Assembly: GCA_964036295.1 (NCBI GenBank)
Contig: OZ038462.1
Location: 32,880,355-32,944,354 of the forward strand
Reading direction: 5' to 3'
Source of the DNA: Plumapathes pennacea
Taxonomy: Eukaryota; Cnidaria; Anthozoa; Antipatharia; Myriopathidae
Length of the DNA: 64,000 nt
Below are positions 1-12,900 of the stretch, one piece after another. Numbering within the stretch: position 1 is the stretch's first letter; every line of letters begins with the position of its first letter. The translations under genes and the position numbers were made by a program. The notes beneath the pieces are model-generated. The model worked only from the letters and a program-made list of their open reading frames with translations, made no database searches and was not told the origin of the DNA.

Positions 1-432
1 TACCCTGAATCAAGAGGACTGAAGGACCAGCCTGCACCAAATCAGAACACAAGTAATTCAATGGGCGATTTCAGATATGTGTGGCCTCTGTTTCAAAACG
101 AGGCCCAGTGCAAATCAGTTTGATTTGCACGATAATGAAGATGCGCACACATCTCATTTTCTTGGCCTCGTTTTGAAGCAGAGGCAAAAGGCATATCGGC
201 ATATTAATCAGTTACAAGAAGAAACCCTGCATAAAATTCAAAATCATGCACGGCCCCGTTATATCGGAGGCACCCCAAATAGGCACTGTGTACTCACGAT
301 CAAACACGCTTCCCTTTTTCTTTATCTATTACTCCAGGATACCGTAGGCTACACAGTGCATACCACAGACTTGTTGTCATAAACAAAATATTCAGTGTAT
401 CGTTGAAAGTCGCAGTAAAACTACTCAAGAAT

Positions 433-470
433 TGCTCTAAGACGAAGGGCTAACGCTCGAAACGTCAGCT
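433..470 (+). other. Penelope-type terminal motif, hammerhead-like remnant
   Basis: The stretch from 441 reads GACGAAGGGC TAACGCTCGAAACGTC. It resembles the minimal hammerhead core (CTGANGA, short stem II, GAAAC, GTC) carried at the ends of Penelope-like retroelements. The first conserved box is poor (AAGACGA where CTGATGA is expected), so a decayed, inactive copy is likely. No reverse transcriptase is visible nearby. The identification rests on motif memory. Confidence 0.35.
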
Positions 471-574
471 TAATATTCTTAACGGTGTCATCTTTTAGTC
501 GATTTATCATATATTAAATATTAAAGACTTTACTCTGAGCTAAAGTTTTTAACTTGTATAAGTCACACTTAAGT

Positions 575-934
575 TTCACTTTGCCGCGTCACACAATAAC
601 TCGCCTCTGTCATGTTCTGAGACTTTTCTTGAGGACTCCTTGTCATCAGCACCCTTTGTCCGTACCGAAGGTGGTGATGTTGTGGGTGTATTTGACAACC
701 AGCTGTACAAACTGAGCTGTTTCTTATGACCCTTTCTAAACTCCACCGCCTCAGTAGTGGCCGTCTTTAAACGCTTTGTAGACACATCCGACTCGCTAGC
801 GGTTTCCTCCTGTGGCATCTCCTCTTGGACTGGACCCGGAAGCAGCGGTGTGTTAGGTTCATCTTTGGGGAAAGTCTCCATAGGCAGCGATACAGGGTCA
901 CTGTGCTGCGGCGATCTTACCTCCGCTTCTGCAT
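575..934 (-). CDS. BLTP1: BLTP1 exon 29, partial at 3' side
   Basis: The acceptor GGCGTAG|ATGCAG joins exon 28 in phase 1, giving DAEAEVRSPQHSDPV. The block KQLSLYSWLSNTPTTS corresponds to human SFYNWMSN. The frame meets a stop near 576 and the donor is not obvious (best guess AAA|GTGAAA), so the low-coordinate border is approximate. The following exons lie outside the window. Confidence 0.7.
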
Positions 935-3900
935 CTACGCCACATAAACGAGAAGACAAGAATAAGAGGAAAGTAGAACCAAGGAATCAGAAAACAGTGT
1001 GAGCAATATCACATCTAGAAGGATACGCTGAACAAACACGTGATGATTTAAATGGAAACCGCGCCATCTTCTTCAAAAGTTTACAGAACAGAATAATGTC
1101 AAAGTAGATCTTTAAAACCAACGTTTTCCAATAGTTTCTATACTTATTTATATCCTAAGATAGTAGATCTCACTCTGCTGCAAATAATGTGTCAACTTTC
1201 GAAAAACTATATGGACTTGGAAAATACTGCAACAAAGATCGGGTTTCTTACCCAATACGTTCATGTCTATCACTGACGTCTCTTCCAGATGTTGGCTGGT
1301 TTCCTGGATGCTCTCCAGTTTTACCGATTGCCCTTCCACACGACCGGATTTTTCTTCTCCAAAAATAATGGCACGGTCCCGCTCTGTCAGTTTTCCCCGT
1401 CCCACTACTCGCCTCTTGATGGAATTCGAGCCAAAAAAGGCAATTTGTCCCTGCTCCGTTCCAGCTAAGTAACACTTCCACTGCCTGGCTAAGGCGAAGA
1501 TGCCTTTTATCAAATCCTCGTCTCCTGGAATGTCATCTTTAAAAAAGAGAGACGTCTTAACTTTGGATAGGCGGGAGCCCAATACTTGACGCCGCAGGAG
1601 GTAGATAAGCTGACTTGAATGGTCGTCTTGTAGGAAGTGAGCTTTTTCTGTTACCTGTCCACTCACAGGATGCTGAAGAAGGGAGAAAGGTATATGGGCT
1701 GTAGTTCTGTTACTGATTAATTCTTTACGATCAACAGTCGCCACATCCACTACAAATACACTAAACACAAACACAATTACATACACATGCACAGACATAC
1801 ACATGCACATGCACATGCACATGCGCATATACAAAGAGGTTATTACACGGGAAGGAGTGCAATACGGCGAAATATTTTTACGAGTCGTTTTATTTTTTCA
1901 AGCCTGCTTCAGGCGAAAAAAAATATCAAAGCAGCGGTGCCGCTCAAAGCTCGCCCATTCTTGTTGGTCGATAGGGTTCACATGGTTTTTGTTTAAAATT
2001 TTATTTTGCTTTTATAGTTAGTGAGACATTATTCATATTAACAGAATCTGCTCAAAATTGTGCAGAAAGCTCTTTAGTTGAACCCAGAAACTTCCAAAGA
2101 AGAATCTTTTTGTACATTGGACACCTAGATTAGGTTCACTATGTTTCAACTGTTCCATTGGTGACAAATAATTGTGTTCAAAGCCAGGATTGCAGTCATG
2201 ATGCTGTAAATAGTGCAGTACAAAATAATATAAATCAAAATGATAATACTGTTTGTGCAGTTAGTTGCTCAAACAAGAAAGATTGTGATTCTTCAGCTGT
2301 TGAGGAATGAAAAGCTTATTTGAGAGATTATAAAAGAAAGCAAAGAATGGATCAACAATATCTTGCTAAAGATAAGCTAATGAGAATGCACATGAAACAG
2401 AAAAAGTAATCCCAAAGTAAAACAAAAAGAAGATAAAGCTAAGAAAATATACAGAGAAGCAAACCCAGATTATGTGAAAGAAAAAGAGAGACAGGCCAAA
2501 AAAAGAAAAAGGGAAAAGGACCCAGATTTTGTTAAAGAAAAAGAGACAAGCCAAAAAAATACAAAGGCAAACAAATCCACAATTAGTGAGACTAAAAGAA
2601 AAACAGACGAAGCAAAAACAAAGAGTAAACAAATTAAAAACCATTGAGGGTCTTATTAAGCAACTTCATGAAAATATTAAATGTGGACCTGAGTTATGTG
2701 TACTTGCTGTGATCAACTTTGGTACAAAGCTGGTGTGATTAGATGTCATGAACATTCATTCGACTCAGATCTTAATGCATCAGTCAAACTTTGTATCACT
2801 GGGGAAGAAAGTGTGAACAATTCTGAATGGATTTGTAGAACTCGTCATCAAAACATCAAAGCTGGTAAGATGCCAAGTTGTGCAAAGGCCAATAAAATGA
2901 CATTCCCACATAAGCCACATAAAGCCTTAATTTTTATGTTTCGTATTTGGCCGCTGCTTACACAGATAAACATATTTGCAAACCTTAATCTTGCTCTTAT
3001 TTACAAGCTTTACGTGCCTCGTTAGACAGTGATTGGCACGGGTTTCATGCCTTTTACAACATTCGGCAAGAGCAGACGACTTGGGAACAAATTTACTTAT
3101 GTAGCGACGTACCTTACGCCGCACGTACTTTGCGTACCTTACGCCGCACGAACTTTGCGTAATGGAATACGCGAAGGTTCTTTTCTCTCGCTTCCGATTA
3201 GTTTTACCCTTCCACGTAAAATGTTAACGCGACCGTCCGTCAAGCATTTCACGTTCAGATGTTTCTACCGCAACACAATCCTTGCCATTCGATCTGGCGA
3301 CGTGATAGCTTGTGTCAATCACAGCTGTAGAAGCACCCTCGTTTAACGCCTGGTCTTTGTTTACAAAAAAGCACAATGTCTGCGTTTCATGATCACAGCA
3401 TTTCATTAATTTCAGTGTCGCTCAATCGCGGTATATTTTCGTAATCACAGCACATTCCCTACATTCGTAGAAACACCCAGGCCTAATGGCCAAACAAACT
3501 TCGAACGACAAACAAGAAATTCCACATGAAGCTTCGACGTCTTCTGTTTGAACGAACTGCGTAACACGACCATGCCCAAATTTGGAAACTGACAAGTTCC
3601 TTCTTTGGAAATTCCTTATTTGGAAGTCCATTGTTGACACAGAAGCCTGGAAGGACACCGTGACAACTTCAAGCTCGCCTTCACTTCGTGAGGCGAGCTT
3701 AAAAACTGACGAGTAAAAATACAGCCGTATTGCACGACTGTTCGTGTGATAAATTGTTTATTATATGACAAACGAAGCAGGGCAAACTTTCTCGCCGCGC
3801 GCAAAATGGAACAAAAAAATGACTCGTTTGTAAACTTTGCTTGCGAAATTGATCACGTAAGCTAATAAACCAGTTGATCTGGTTCCTGACGAGTGCAATA

Positions 3901-6900
3901 CGCTCCCATTTTTGCACTAGTTTTTGCCTTTATTTGCACTCGTAAATATGAAATCATGTAATAAATAAACATAAACATAACTGCACACGAGGCTTATAGA
4001 ACAAAACCATACAAAATAAATAAAAAATAAATAGATAAATAAAAAAGGACCTACCGCTTTTGGAATCCGCTCCTTCTCGGGCAGCGCCTGTGCCAGCAAA
4101 CACGCTATCACACTATTCACAAAACGCTGCCGAGCCTTGACGGCCGACGACAACAAAGTTTTCAACTCCAGTATGGGAAGCAGCCAAGCTGTGACTACCG
4201 GAACACCAGTAGTGACGAGGCTGTTATACAGATGGAAGTTGGAGGGCACAGTTTTTACAGACGAAGGAGAAGCCAAGTTGAACCAGATGTTGGAGAAATT
4301 AACCGTTACGTCTGTCCGGCGAGCCACTTCGGGATCTCTCTCTTGAAGGTCTTCTTTTACCTTCAAAATCTTCACCCCCGGGGTGCTCTTAGCTTCTCGG
4401 GAATTCTTCAGCAGGGGCTTCGAAGCCTCCAAGTCAGAGTCGCTTTCAATATCAGAGACGTTTCCATCACTGGAAATGCCGAGCGAGCTGCTACAACTGG
4501 ATGAGATGGAACTCGCGTCACTTTGAGTTTCTGTAAGCGGAAGGTCAGTCTTGATTTCTACAGATCCTGTCTCCCTCGCGCAAAGTGGATTGCTGTACCC
4601 CTGTGGAGTAGGAGACGGGTCCAGCTTTGGGGTCCTCCCCCATGTAGACTCTCGACTTGAGGCTTCCGTCTTGGCTTTAAGTTTTGCCATGACTTCCTTC
4701 CCGCTCCCACGTTCCGTCCCGCCTCGAAACACAACGTTATCAAGCCCACACTCCAACATCAAAAGACTAAGAGTTTTGCTCACGTCCAAGTTTTCAGTGT
4801 TAAAGTCTTCTGTAAACCAAGAATACTTGTCACTGTTCACCTGAAACTTGGCCTGTGCAGCTTCCTCTGGAATGGCCGTCGTTATGCTGTGCATCACGTC
4901 CTCCACTTCGCAAAGTCTGCGGAGCTGGAATTGGATGTTATCGCATTTCACATCCCCTGTAGTCATGGTATTACGATGACCCCGACTTTTCCTCAAAGGC
5001 TGTGCATCATCCAAGCTTGCAGAGCGCACATCTTTGGCAACTTCAGTTATAGACTGGGATCTCTGTGAGCCCTCCTCGACTTCCTTTGAGCCCACATTTT
5101 GTATCGGTTTTCTCCTGATAGACAGAAGCTCGGAAGAGATGCTAGAAACCGTTCCAGCCAGCAGCGAAACCGTCGGAACTGCTGTACTTTCGGGCAGGAT
5201 GTCTAGCTCTATGCGCGACTTTTTCTGCGATTCCAAGTCTAACGTCGCAGCTTGGAGAAAACACATATTGATTTTCGAGGTGGATAACATGACGAGCATC
5301 TGGTTTTCCTTTGGTTCTTCGTTTTGTAACGAGGGCGGAGGTTTTGGATTGCTTGGTTCAGTGGCGAGGTCGTTTAGGCGCCGGTGGTACAAGACTTCAG
5401 CGGAGTCTACGCATTTGTCATGCACAAAATCCAAGATAGCGGCAGGATGAAGGAAACTCTCCTGTCTTGCCACCGAAGATAGGTACCTTCACAAATAGAG
5501 AAACAATAAGCTGTGTAGTAGTAGTAGCAGCAGCAGTGGCAGTGGCAGTATTAGTAATAAAACAGGAGTAGCAACAGCAGAAAAAGTATAAATAGTGCAA
5601 TGTAAGTCGAGCAACTGGGATGTTTTCCAAATTAAGTACACATTCAATACATAACACTAACAAATTAATGCACACTGCCACACACAATACAGTCACATAT
5701 ATTTCATCGCACTCCAAACAACAGAGTGGACTTGCGTAACATTCTCCCCACCCAACCCACATCGGGGCCTAAACAAACAACATAATCCCCGAGCGAAGCG
5801 AGGGTAATATTCACGACGCTAATGCAGCATTAGTCGCCTCATTTGAAGACTCCAAGCGTGTCGCCATCTCGAAATTTAATGTTCGTGTGTGTGTGTGTGT
5901 GTGTGGTACGACGTTTTAGGCCAGGTGCCTAAGGCAATGACGTAATAATCATCGATTAGCGTCTCCGCCAGTGCTTTTAAAAGATTTGAACGAAGCAATA
6001 ATTGTACGTAACTGGTTTCACGAAAATGAATTTGAAAACTGGAAAACTTGAAACAGAACGGTCTCGCGAAGCTCGTCTTCAAAAGAGAAGGGAGCAGGCA
6101 CGGGCAAGGCGAAATCGTGAAACGATCGAACAGCGCCAAATACGTCTAGAGAAAAGACGACAAACATGTTATAACCGACAGCATCATGAACGGAAGCGTG
6201 TCGAAGAAACGGCTCCGCAAAAGGAACAGCGCTTGAAAGAAAATCGGGAGCTTCAGACGCCGTTTTGTGTTAAACTCAGATACTTATTCAGAAAGGACAA
6301 GCAACAAAGGTTAGTCAGTGGAAATCGAACAATCACCGTGACAAATATATTCTACCCGTATCTTGTAACTCGATCACTTCAAGAATGTATTAGAATCTGT
6401 ATGCTGATCATTTTCCCTCAAGTATTGTTTTAATACGCTTCTGTCGCCAGTTTCGGCTACTGTATTCGCTCAGAGCAATCGGAACTTGGAGTCTTGAATG
6501 ATTTAGTCAGATGTCTTATTTTTTCTTTCAAGACTAAAACTGTAACAAATGCTGTAATCTGACATGCGGGGCTGATTGCAGCGAGAATCGTTCACAAGCC
6601 CTTAGAAGTATGACTAGGTCTGAAGCCCGTGTATAATTTGAAGTAAACCGTTCAAGTTTTGCTTTGATTCTGGGAGAAATCATGCTGTTTTGAGCTGGTT
6701 CACATACAAAACAATTCGAGCTCATTAAATATGCATGCCTGAGTCTGGAGCATGCAGTCCAGAGTAAAAACAAATCGCACAGGAAGCCTATTTAATTGTA
6801 CTGCCTATAAATTCAAAATTGGAAAATTAGTGTTCCTTTTTTTCCGTACTACGACGGCCGACCAACTTCAAAATTTGAGTATTAAATTTTGAGAACGTGC

Positions 6901-9900
6901 TTGGCAGACTGTATGAATTAATTTGACGTGCCGACCGTGGGAAATACGTACTTCGTCACGCAATCGACTCTTATAACACACACCATTCTTTTTCTCCTTC
7001 CTTTGCGTGTAGCACTTGACTTCGAAGAAAAGGTTGAGTCAACATTTCGGTAAAACAAAGGCTACTCTTGTTGGGAGTACCAAAGTAAAAGTCCCATCAA
7101 TGGCAGAGCGAGGGGGTATCTGCGATTATCGTATTTCTAGTACAATTGGTGAAAAGTTCTTCATGTACCACTCCACTCAGTGTTCACTCACCTTTGCAGA
7201 GCTTCCAGCAGTAGTGGTGAGGCCAGGATGTTGATATCGCCAGCAATCCTGACCAGCACTGTACCCTCGTTCAATGATCTCTTCGGCCTTCTCTCCAGGG
7301 TGTTTGCAGGTGACACGTCCAGTGAGGAAAAGGAGGTCTTGTCTTGAGTATTGATGACAGTATTCCATTGCGTCTTTCTCGACGATTCTTGTTCACTCGC
7401 CTCAAGCATTTCCATGCTGCAACACGAGGGCGGAGGTTAATACGTTTTGATATTACCTTGTATAACCCTCGAGAAGTTCAATTACCGATTAAAAGAAGCT
7501 GAGGAAAAACTAGAACCCATATATTTCGTACAGATCGTACTTCGTTGTGCCACATTTTGACAAAGCAAAAAGAAACGCACTTTTTGAAGGAGTATACCAA
7601 GAAATGATGGTCTTCGGCCAGTTCCTTGAGATTCAGACACGCCGGCCATGTTGAAGCCACTAAAATCTTAACGAGAAATATTTTTTAACCCTTTCACTCC
7701 TCAGCTCAGAATGCAAATTCTCTTTATCATTCAAAAAGAAAACGCATAGGTGATGTAGTGAGAATTGATAGATGAATCAGCTGTCATCTGAGTGAACTAT
7801 GAAATGGCAAAATTCTTCATAATATACGGTAGGTCTATGGAAAAAGAGTGAAGGAGAAAATTGCATTTGATCACTTTTGGGAGTGAAAGGGTTAAAATTC
7901 ACCCAACATGGCCGCCATGAGGTCACATGCACACCTGTCTTCTTTCCGGCCATATTTCGGTTGAGGAGTGGATTTTCTGACTGTGGCGTTGAGTGAGACG
8001 GATTCCTCGCTGGAAGAGCTTCCTTGTTCCTCGTCCTTCCAGCGGCGCTCGGCTCTCTTCCTTCCTTGGTACCTCTTCACCAGGAGCGGCACCTCCAGTT
8101 TGGGCTCACCCCTGCACGTGAACAGGGGCACCCCGGGCAGGAGCAAGTCTTCTGAGTCCGTCTCCTGAAACAAATAACACAATCACAGACTATCAACAAC
8201 AAATACAGCAACGTTATCCTTAAGTACAAACTACGCTCAGTATACAGTCAACTCCATCTTAACACCTCTTCAGTCCGTCTTAGAGGGAGTTGACTGTATA
8301 GCCAATAACTTGAAAAACAGTGAAGACTGCGACTCTCACGACGTGACAGTACCTTCAGGTTCTGGATGATGCTGAACTGTCGCTTTTCCGGCGGCAGCAT
8401 GTAAGGTGTGCTCCAGTTGAGACAATCCATCAGAGTCAGGTGCTGTGAGTATTTGTTTACCAGTGCAGGCGAACTGACAATAAAGCGGGATAAAACTGCA
8501 CTCTCGTCAAACTGCATCAGGTCCACTGGGTCCTCAACCGCTGACACAAACGACTCGGCTGACATGCCTCTACGTAAGGATCTGGAGAAAGACAACGCAA
8601 AAAACGGCAAGTTATTGAAAAGGGTTGAGCTCAGAGGCTCAACTCAGTCTGGTGGTTTTGTCTAATGGCTATACTTAGGTCACGTGTTGAAGTACCAGCT
8701 TGACTGACACTAGTATGGAGTTATGAACACTGGCTACATAACGTCCACTTTGTTAAAAAACAGACGCGCGCACGACAGTATTCCTATTGTAGGCACCATT
8801 TTGACACCTACTTGTCAGACCTTATAACAGGTCCAAGAAACGAACACAAGGTCAAAATATTCAGCATTTCAAAGGGAAGGGCAGATCGTCTAAAGCACAT
8901 CCCTAGTCCTGAGTTAACATACATTACTTCAAAATTGTAATTCAAGCTTCATCCAGTTCAAAAGTTATCATGGTTTTGCATCGATTTATATCGATGAACT
9001 ATAACAAGTAACCTGACTGATACAAGCTTGCTCCGTGCACTTACAACGTAAGTCGAACAATGCACCCTACATACCCATCCAGGTCATCAAGTAAACTCCC
9101 ACACGAGTAGAAAGATCCTTCGCTCTCTCGTGAGAATTGGGAGCCAACTTTGTGCAGTCCAGCTGACTTGGAAGAGGAAGGTTTCCGTGTTGCTCTGTTG
9201 AGGCTCTGGCCCGAACTGCTTCTCGTGTATCGCATTCTCTCGTGCATGTTGGAGCTCGCGTTCTGAGAGCTGCTGTAGCTGATGTACGAGTAACGGTGAC
9301 TAGATGCATTATCTACTAGGAAAAAAACAACAGTAACAAGACAAAAAAGAGAATTACTGCAATTGGTCATTGTTCGTTACTGTTTCTAGTGTTGCTAATA
9401 GGAGCTGTTGTCGCTGTTACTCTGCAATTGTATCATCACTGCCCTATAATCTTACCTGCTCTCGGGTCCAGATCGAATCCGTCAGGTTTGAGACAATTCC
9501 CTGCGCGGTGCATCCTGGGAGAACTGCTCTCGGAGGCGGACACGTGATAACGTTTGCGCGTGAACGCTTCCACGGAGCCCACGGGCGAGCGGTCCATAAA
9601 CGACGGCCCCAGCGCATCAAGGGACGTATCACGGGAGTACATCAGCGGCCTCACACCGCTGTCCAACATATCTGCATCTTCATAAAACCCTCCCTCGCTC
9701 CCAAAGCCTCCCACGCCCGTGTCGTTATCGCTGGCGTCCAGTTTCTCCGCGGAAAAGAACTTCGGACCGTTTGCGTTCTTCCCAAAGAAGTTACAACCGC
9801 CAACACAGCCACAGAAACCGTGCCTCTTGTGCGGATTGCGATGATCTGGGTCCCAAAGAAACCACAAGCGCTGGAACTTGTTGTCGTGCATTTCCAGGAA

Positions 9901-12900
9901 ATCTTTTTGGTCGATGTAGAGTTCCGGGTCGGCCGTAGCGGAAGACACATCGGATATGACGGGTCCTAAGTGGACAGCACCTGCCTCGAGCCAAATGACG
10001 TCTTCATGACCAGGAAAGCGCTTTTGTACGGCCCCCTGCAATAAGAGCTGCGGGTCTTCAGACCAGGGGGCCAGCACAAACTGGCGCAGTCTTAAAGTTT
10101 GGACGAAGAAACTCGCGCCAGATCCCGACTCTTGGCCGTGAAGGTCGCACGTTGCAAATCGTATTGGACTCACCTAACAACAACGTACAACACAAGAGCA
10201 GCGGTAAACAGGATTCATGACGGCAAGTATTTTCTCTCTATAGGTACGTCAACTAAATTTATCAACTCGCTGACAGCATGATCAAACTCTCCTCTTCAAA
10301 GACTAACTGAAAGCCCCTGTATACCAGTGTAACATTTTAGACATTACCCAATGTGGTAAAGGCAAATTTACGCCCATCGACCACTTGTAATTACGCATCA
10401 AAGTGTTTACGTTTACGATGACCCCAATTTTAAACCAAACTGTTCAAAATGTTTGAAGCAATTATTAGGGAAGACGTCAGCAATGACATTAGAACAACAG
10501 TAAATAGAAATCAAGTCAACGTCGCTCTGTTAAACATAAACCACCTAAACATTTTAAATTAAAGATCACGGAATAGCGTTTTGTCTATTCCAACAATCAA
10601 ACGTCGCGCGAATTTGATCATTCGTCGTAATTGGTCTGTTCAAAATGTCATGTTTCCAAGCGCAACTTCAACACATTGGGACATTTTGATTCGATTAACG
10701 AGGAAAAAACTGACTTACCTCCAAGTTACACGCACAGCCAGATTCAACAACAAACAGATTGATGTTCTCAAGCGAGATTCTCGTCATGCGGTACTTCAGA
10801 TCGTCCTCAAAATAACACAAGTGAGACTGAGAGGCAGAGTTTCTCTCCAGAGTTCCTGAAGGCTCTACTCTTGTCTTCGCCTCCGCTTTGCCGGTCACGA
10901 TTCTCGACGCCTTTCGTTTGAAGTTTCTTCTTTCACACACATGCTGCATCCTGCCGTGAATGCACTGTTTGTACTGGCAGGGCGCTTGGAGTTCGTTCTC
11001 TTTGTCAGCCACGTGAAATACAAATGTTTCAGCCCAGTTTCCCAGAGACTGTAACTATGGGAGTAATCCAACAATACCCAGTAAGCATTCACTTGAGATG
11101 TCTGAAGGTCAAAGCTGTAGCAGTTGATTTTGCTGTTGGTGTTGTCTTTCATGGTGTACTTGTAGTACATGTATTTGCTGCAGCAGTTATTATTGTCTAG
11201 CACTAGTTGTTGTGGTGCCGTAGAAGCAGTTGCTGTACGAGTAGTAGTAGCACTACATGCATTTATTACACGACTTCACATTTTCGAGTGCAAATACGGG
11301 CCAAAACGAGTGCAAATATGGGAGCGTATTGCACTCGTCAGGAACCATATCAACTGGTTCATTAACTTACGTGATCAATTTTCGCAAGCAAAGTTTACGA
11401 ACGCGTCATTTTTTGTTCCATTTTGCGCGCGGCGAGAACGTTTGCACTACTTCGTTTGTCGTATAATAAACAATTTATTACACGAAAAGTCGTGCAATAC
11501 GGCTTATTTTTACTCGTCAGTTTTATTTTTTCTCGCCTGAAGCAGGCTCGAAAAAATAAAACCGACTCGTAAAAATACTCCGCCGTATTGCACTCCTTCC
11601 CGTATAAGAACCTCTTTGTATCAGTCTATTAGTAATACTAGCATGAGCAGTATTAGATATGATTTTAGTACTTTTAGTACAGTAGAAGCAGTAGTTTTTG
11701 TAGTAGTAGCAGTTGCGGCTGCTGTTAATGTCCTCTAGCAGTAGTTGTTGTGTTGCTCTTTTTTTGTTGTTGTTGTTGTTGTTGTCGTTGTTGTTGTAGC
11801 AGTAGTAGTAGTTGATGATGGAACACTTTTAGTTCCAGCAAAAGTTGAATTGCTGCTATAATTGATGTCGTTGTAATTGTTAGTCGTAATAGTAGTAACA
11901 GTTTAAGTAGTTGTTTTTGTGGTCATTGTGTTGTCGCTGGTAAAAGTCCTTGTTGTATTGCTAGTAGTAGTAGTTGTTGTCGCTGGTAGACTTGTTCTTC
12001 CAGAGTCTAATCCCAACAAGTGGCTAGGACTGGCTTTGTTACCTGAGGCAGCGTAACTTTGCCTGACAGGATTCCCAGCTGCAGCTCGACCAGCCAGGCG
12101 TACTCCAGAGTCTCCACGTCAGGGGGTCGGTCTTCACCTGAGAACATGGCGTGGCCGCGCAGCTGCAGTCCCGACAAGCTCACGTGACCGTTCGACAAAT
12201 GCTGGCTGCTATAGCCGCGCTGCAGTGAGTGAAAAGGTTGGTTCAGTTTATCACTCGATTGCTTCTGGCTAAAATATTGGCGCAGTAACAGTAATAAAAC
12301 ATCGTAAATGTTTCTTTGAGGACTATTGCATTTTCGTCAAAAGTTGCATAATCTTCAAAACAAATTTTAAATATTCCAGTCAGTTAGATTGCATACAGAG
12401 TGCTAGTTAGGCCGAGCCTAAAAATCTATAAATGAATAAAATACCACAAGATCAAAATGACTATGCACATCAAATAAACTGAACGTATATTTATTTCATA
12501 TTCTTCAAAGAAGTATTTAGCCCCTCCTCGTCCCCCCCCCCCCTCCCCTCCCAACCAGTTGCGAAAAACAAGTTTTGCACGAAATAAACACAAAATGAGC
12601 ATGCGCATACCTCGCTGCTGTCCGTAGTTAAGATTGTGGCGGGGCTCAGGTGCAGCTGTAGCCTCGTTTCCGAGTACGTCTTGTGCATCTCAAACGACAG
12701 TCTCTCCATCAACAGTAGAGGACAGGTGGGTTCCGCTGGTCCACAGTGCTGCAGGCACAGAGGGGATAGTGTTGAATGAAATAATGCGTACTGACTGAAT
12801 ATAACGGCTGGAAAATCATCAAATCAACTTTGGACTTAAGACAGTACGAATCCGCCGCACAGGTAGTGTGTGCTGTGTTTGATCTCTCCCCGCAACGACA

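Noticed and set aside
77-382. 101-codon ORF on the plus strand
   Set aside because: It contains inverted copies of a GGCCTCGTTTTG block and no domain, and it lies in the intron region of BLTP1; chance frame.
2366-2644. Phe/Leu-rich 92-codon ORF on the minus strand
   Set aside because: Antisense of the Lys-rich Helitron remnant; the hydrophobic composition is a strand artefact, not a membrane protein.
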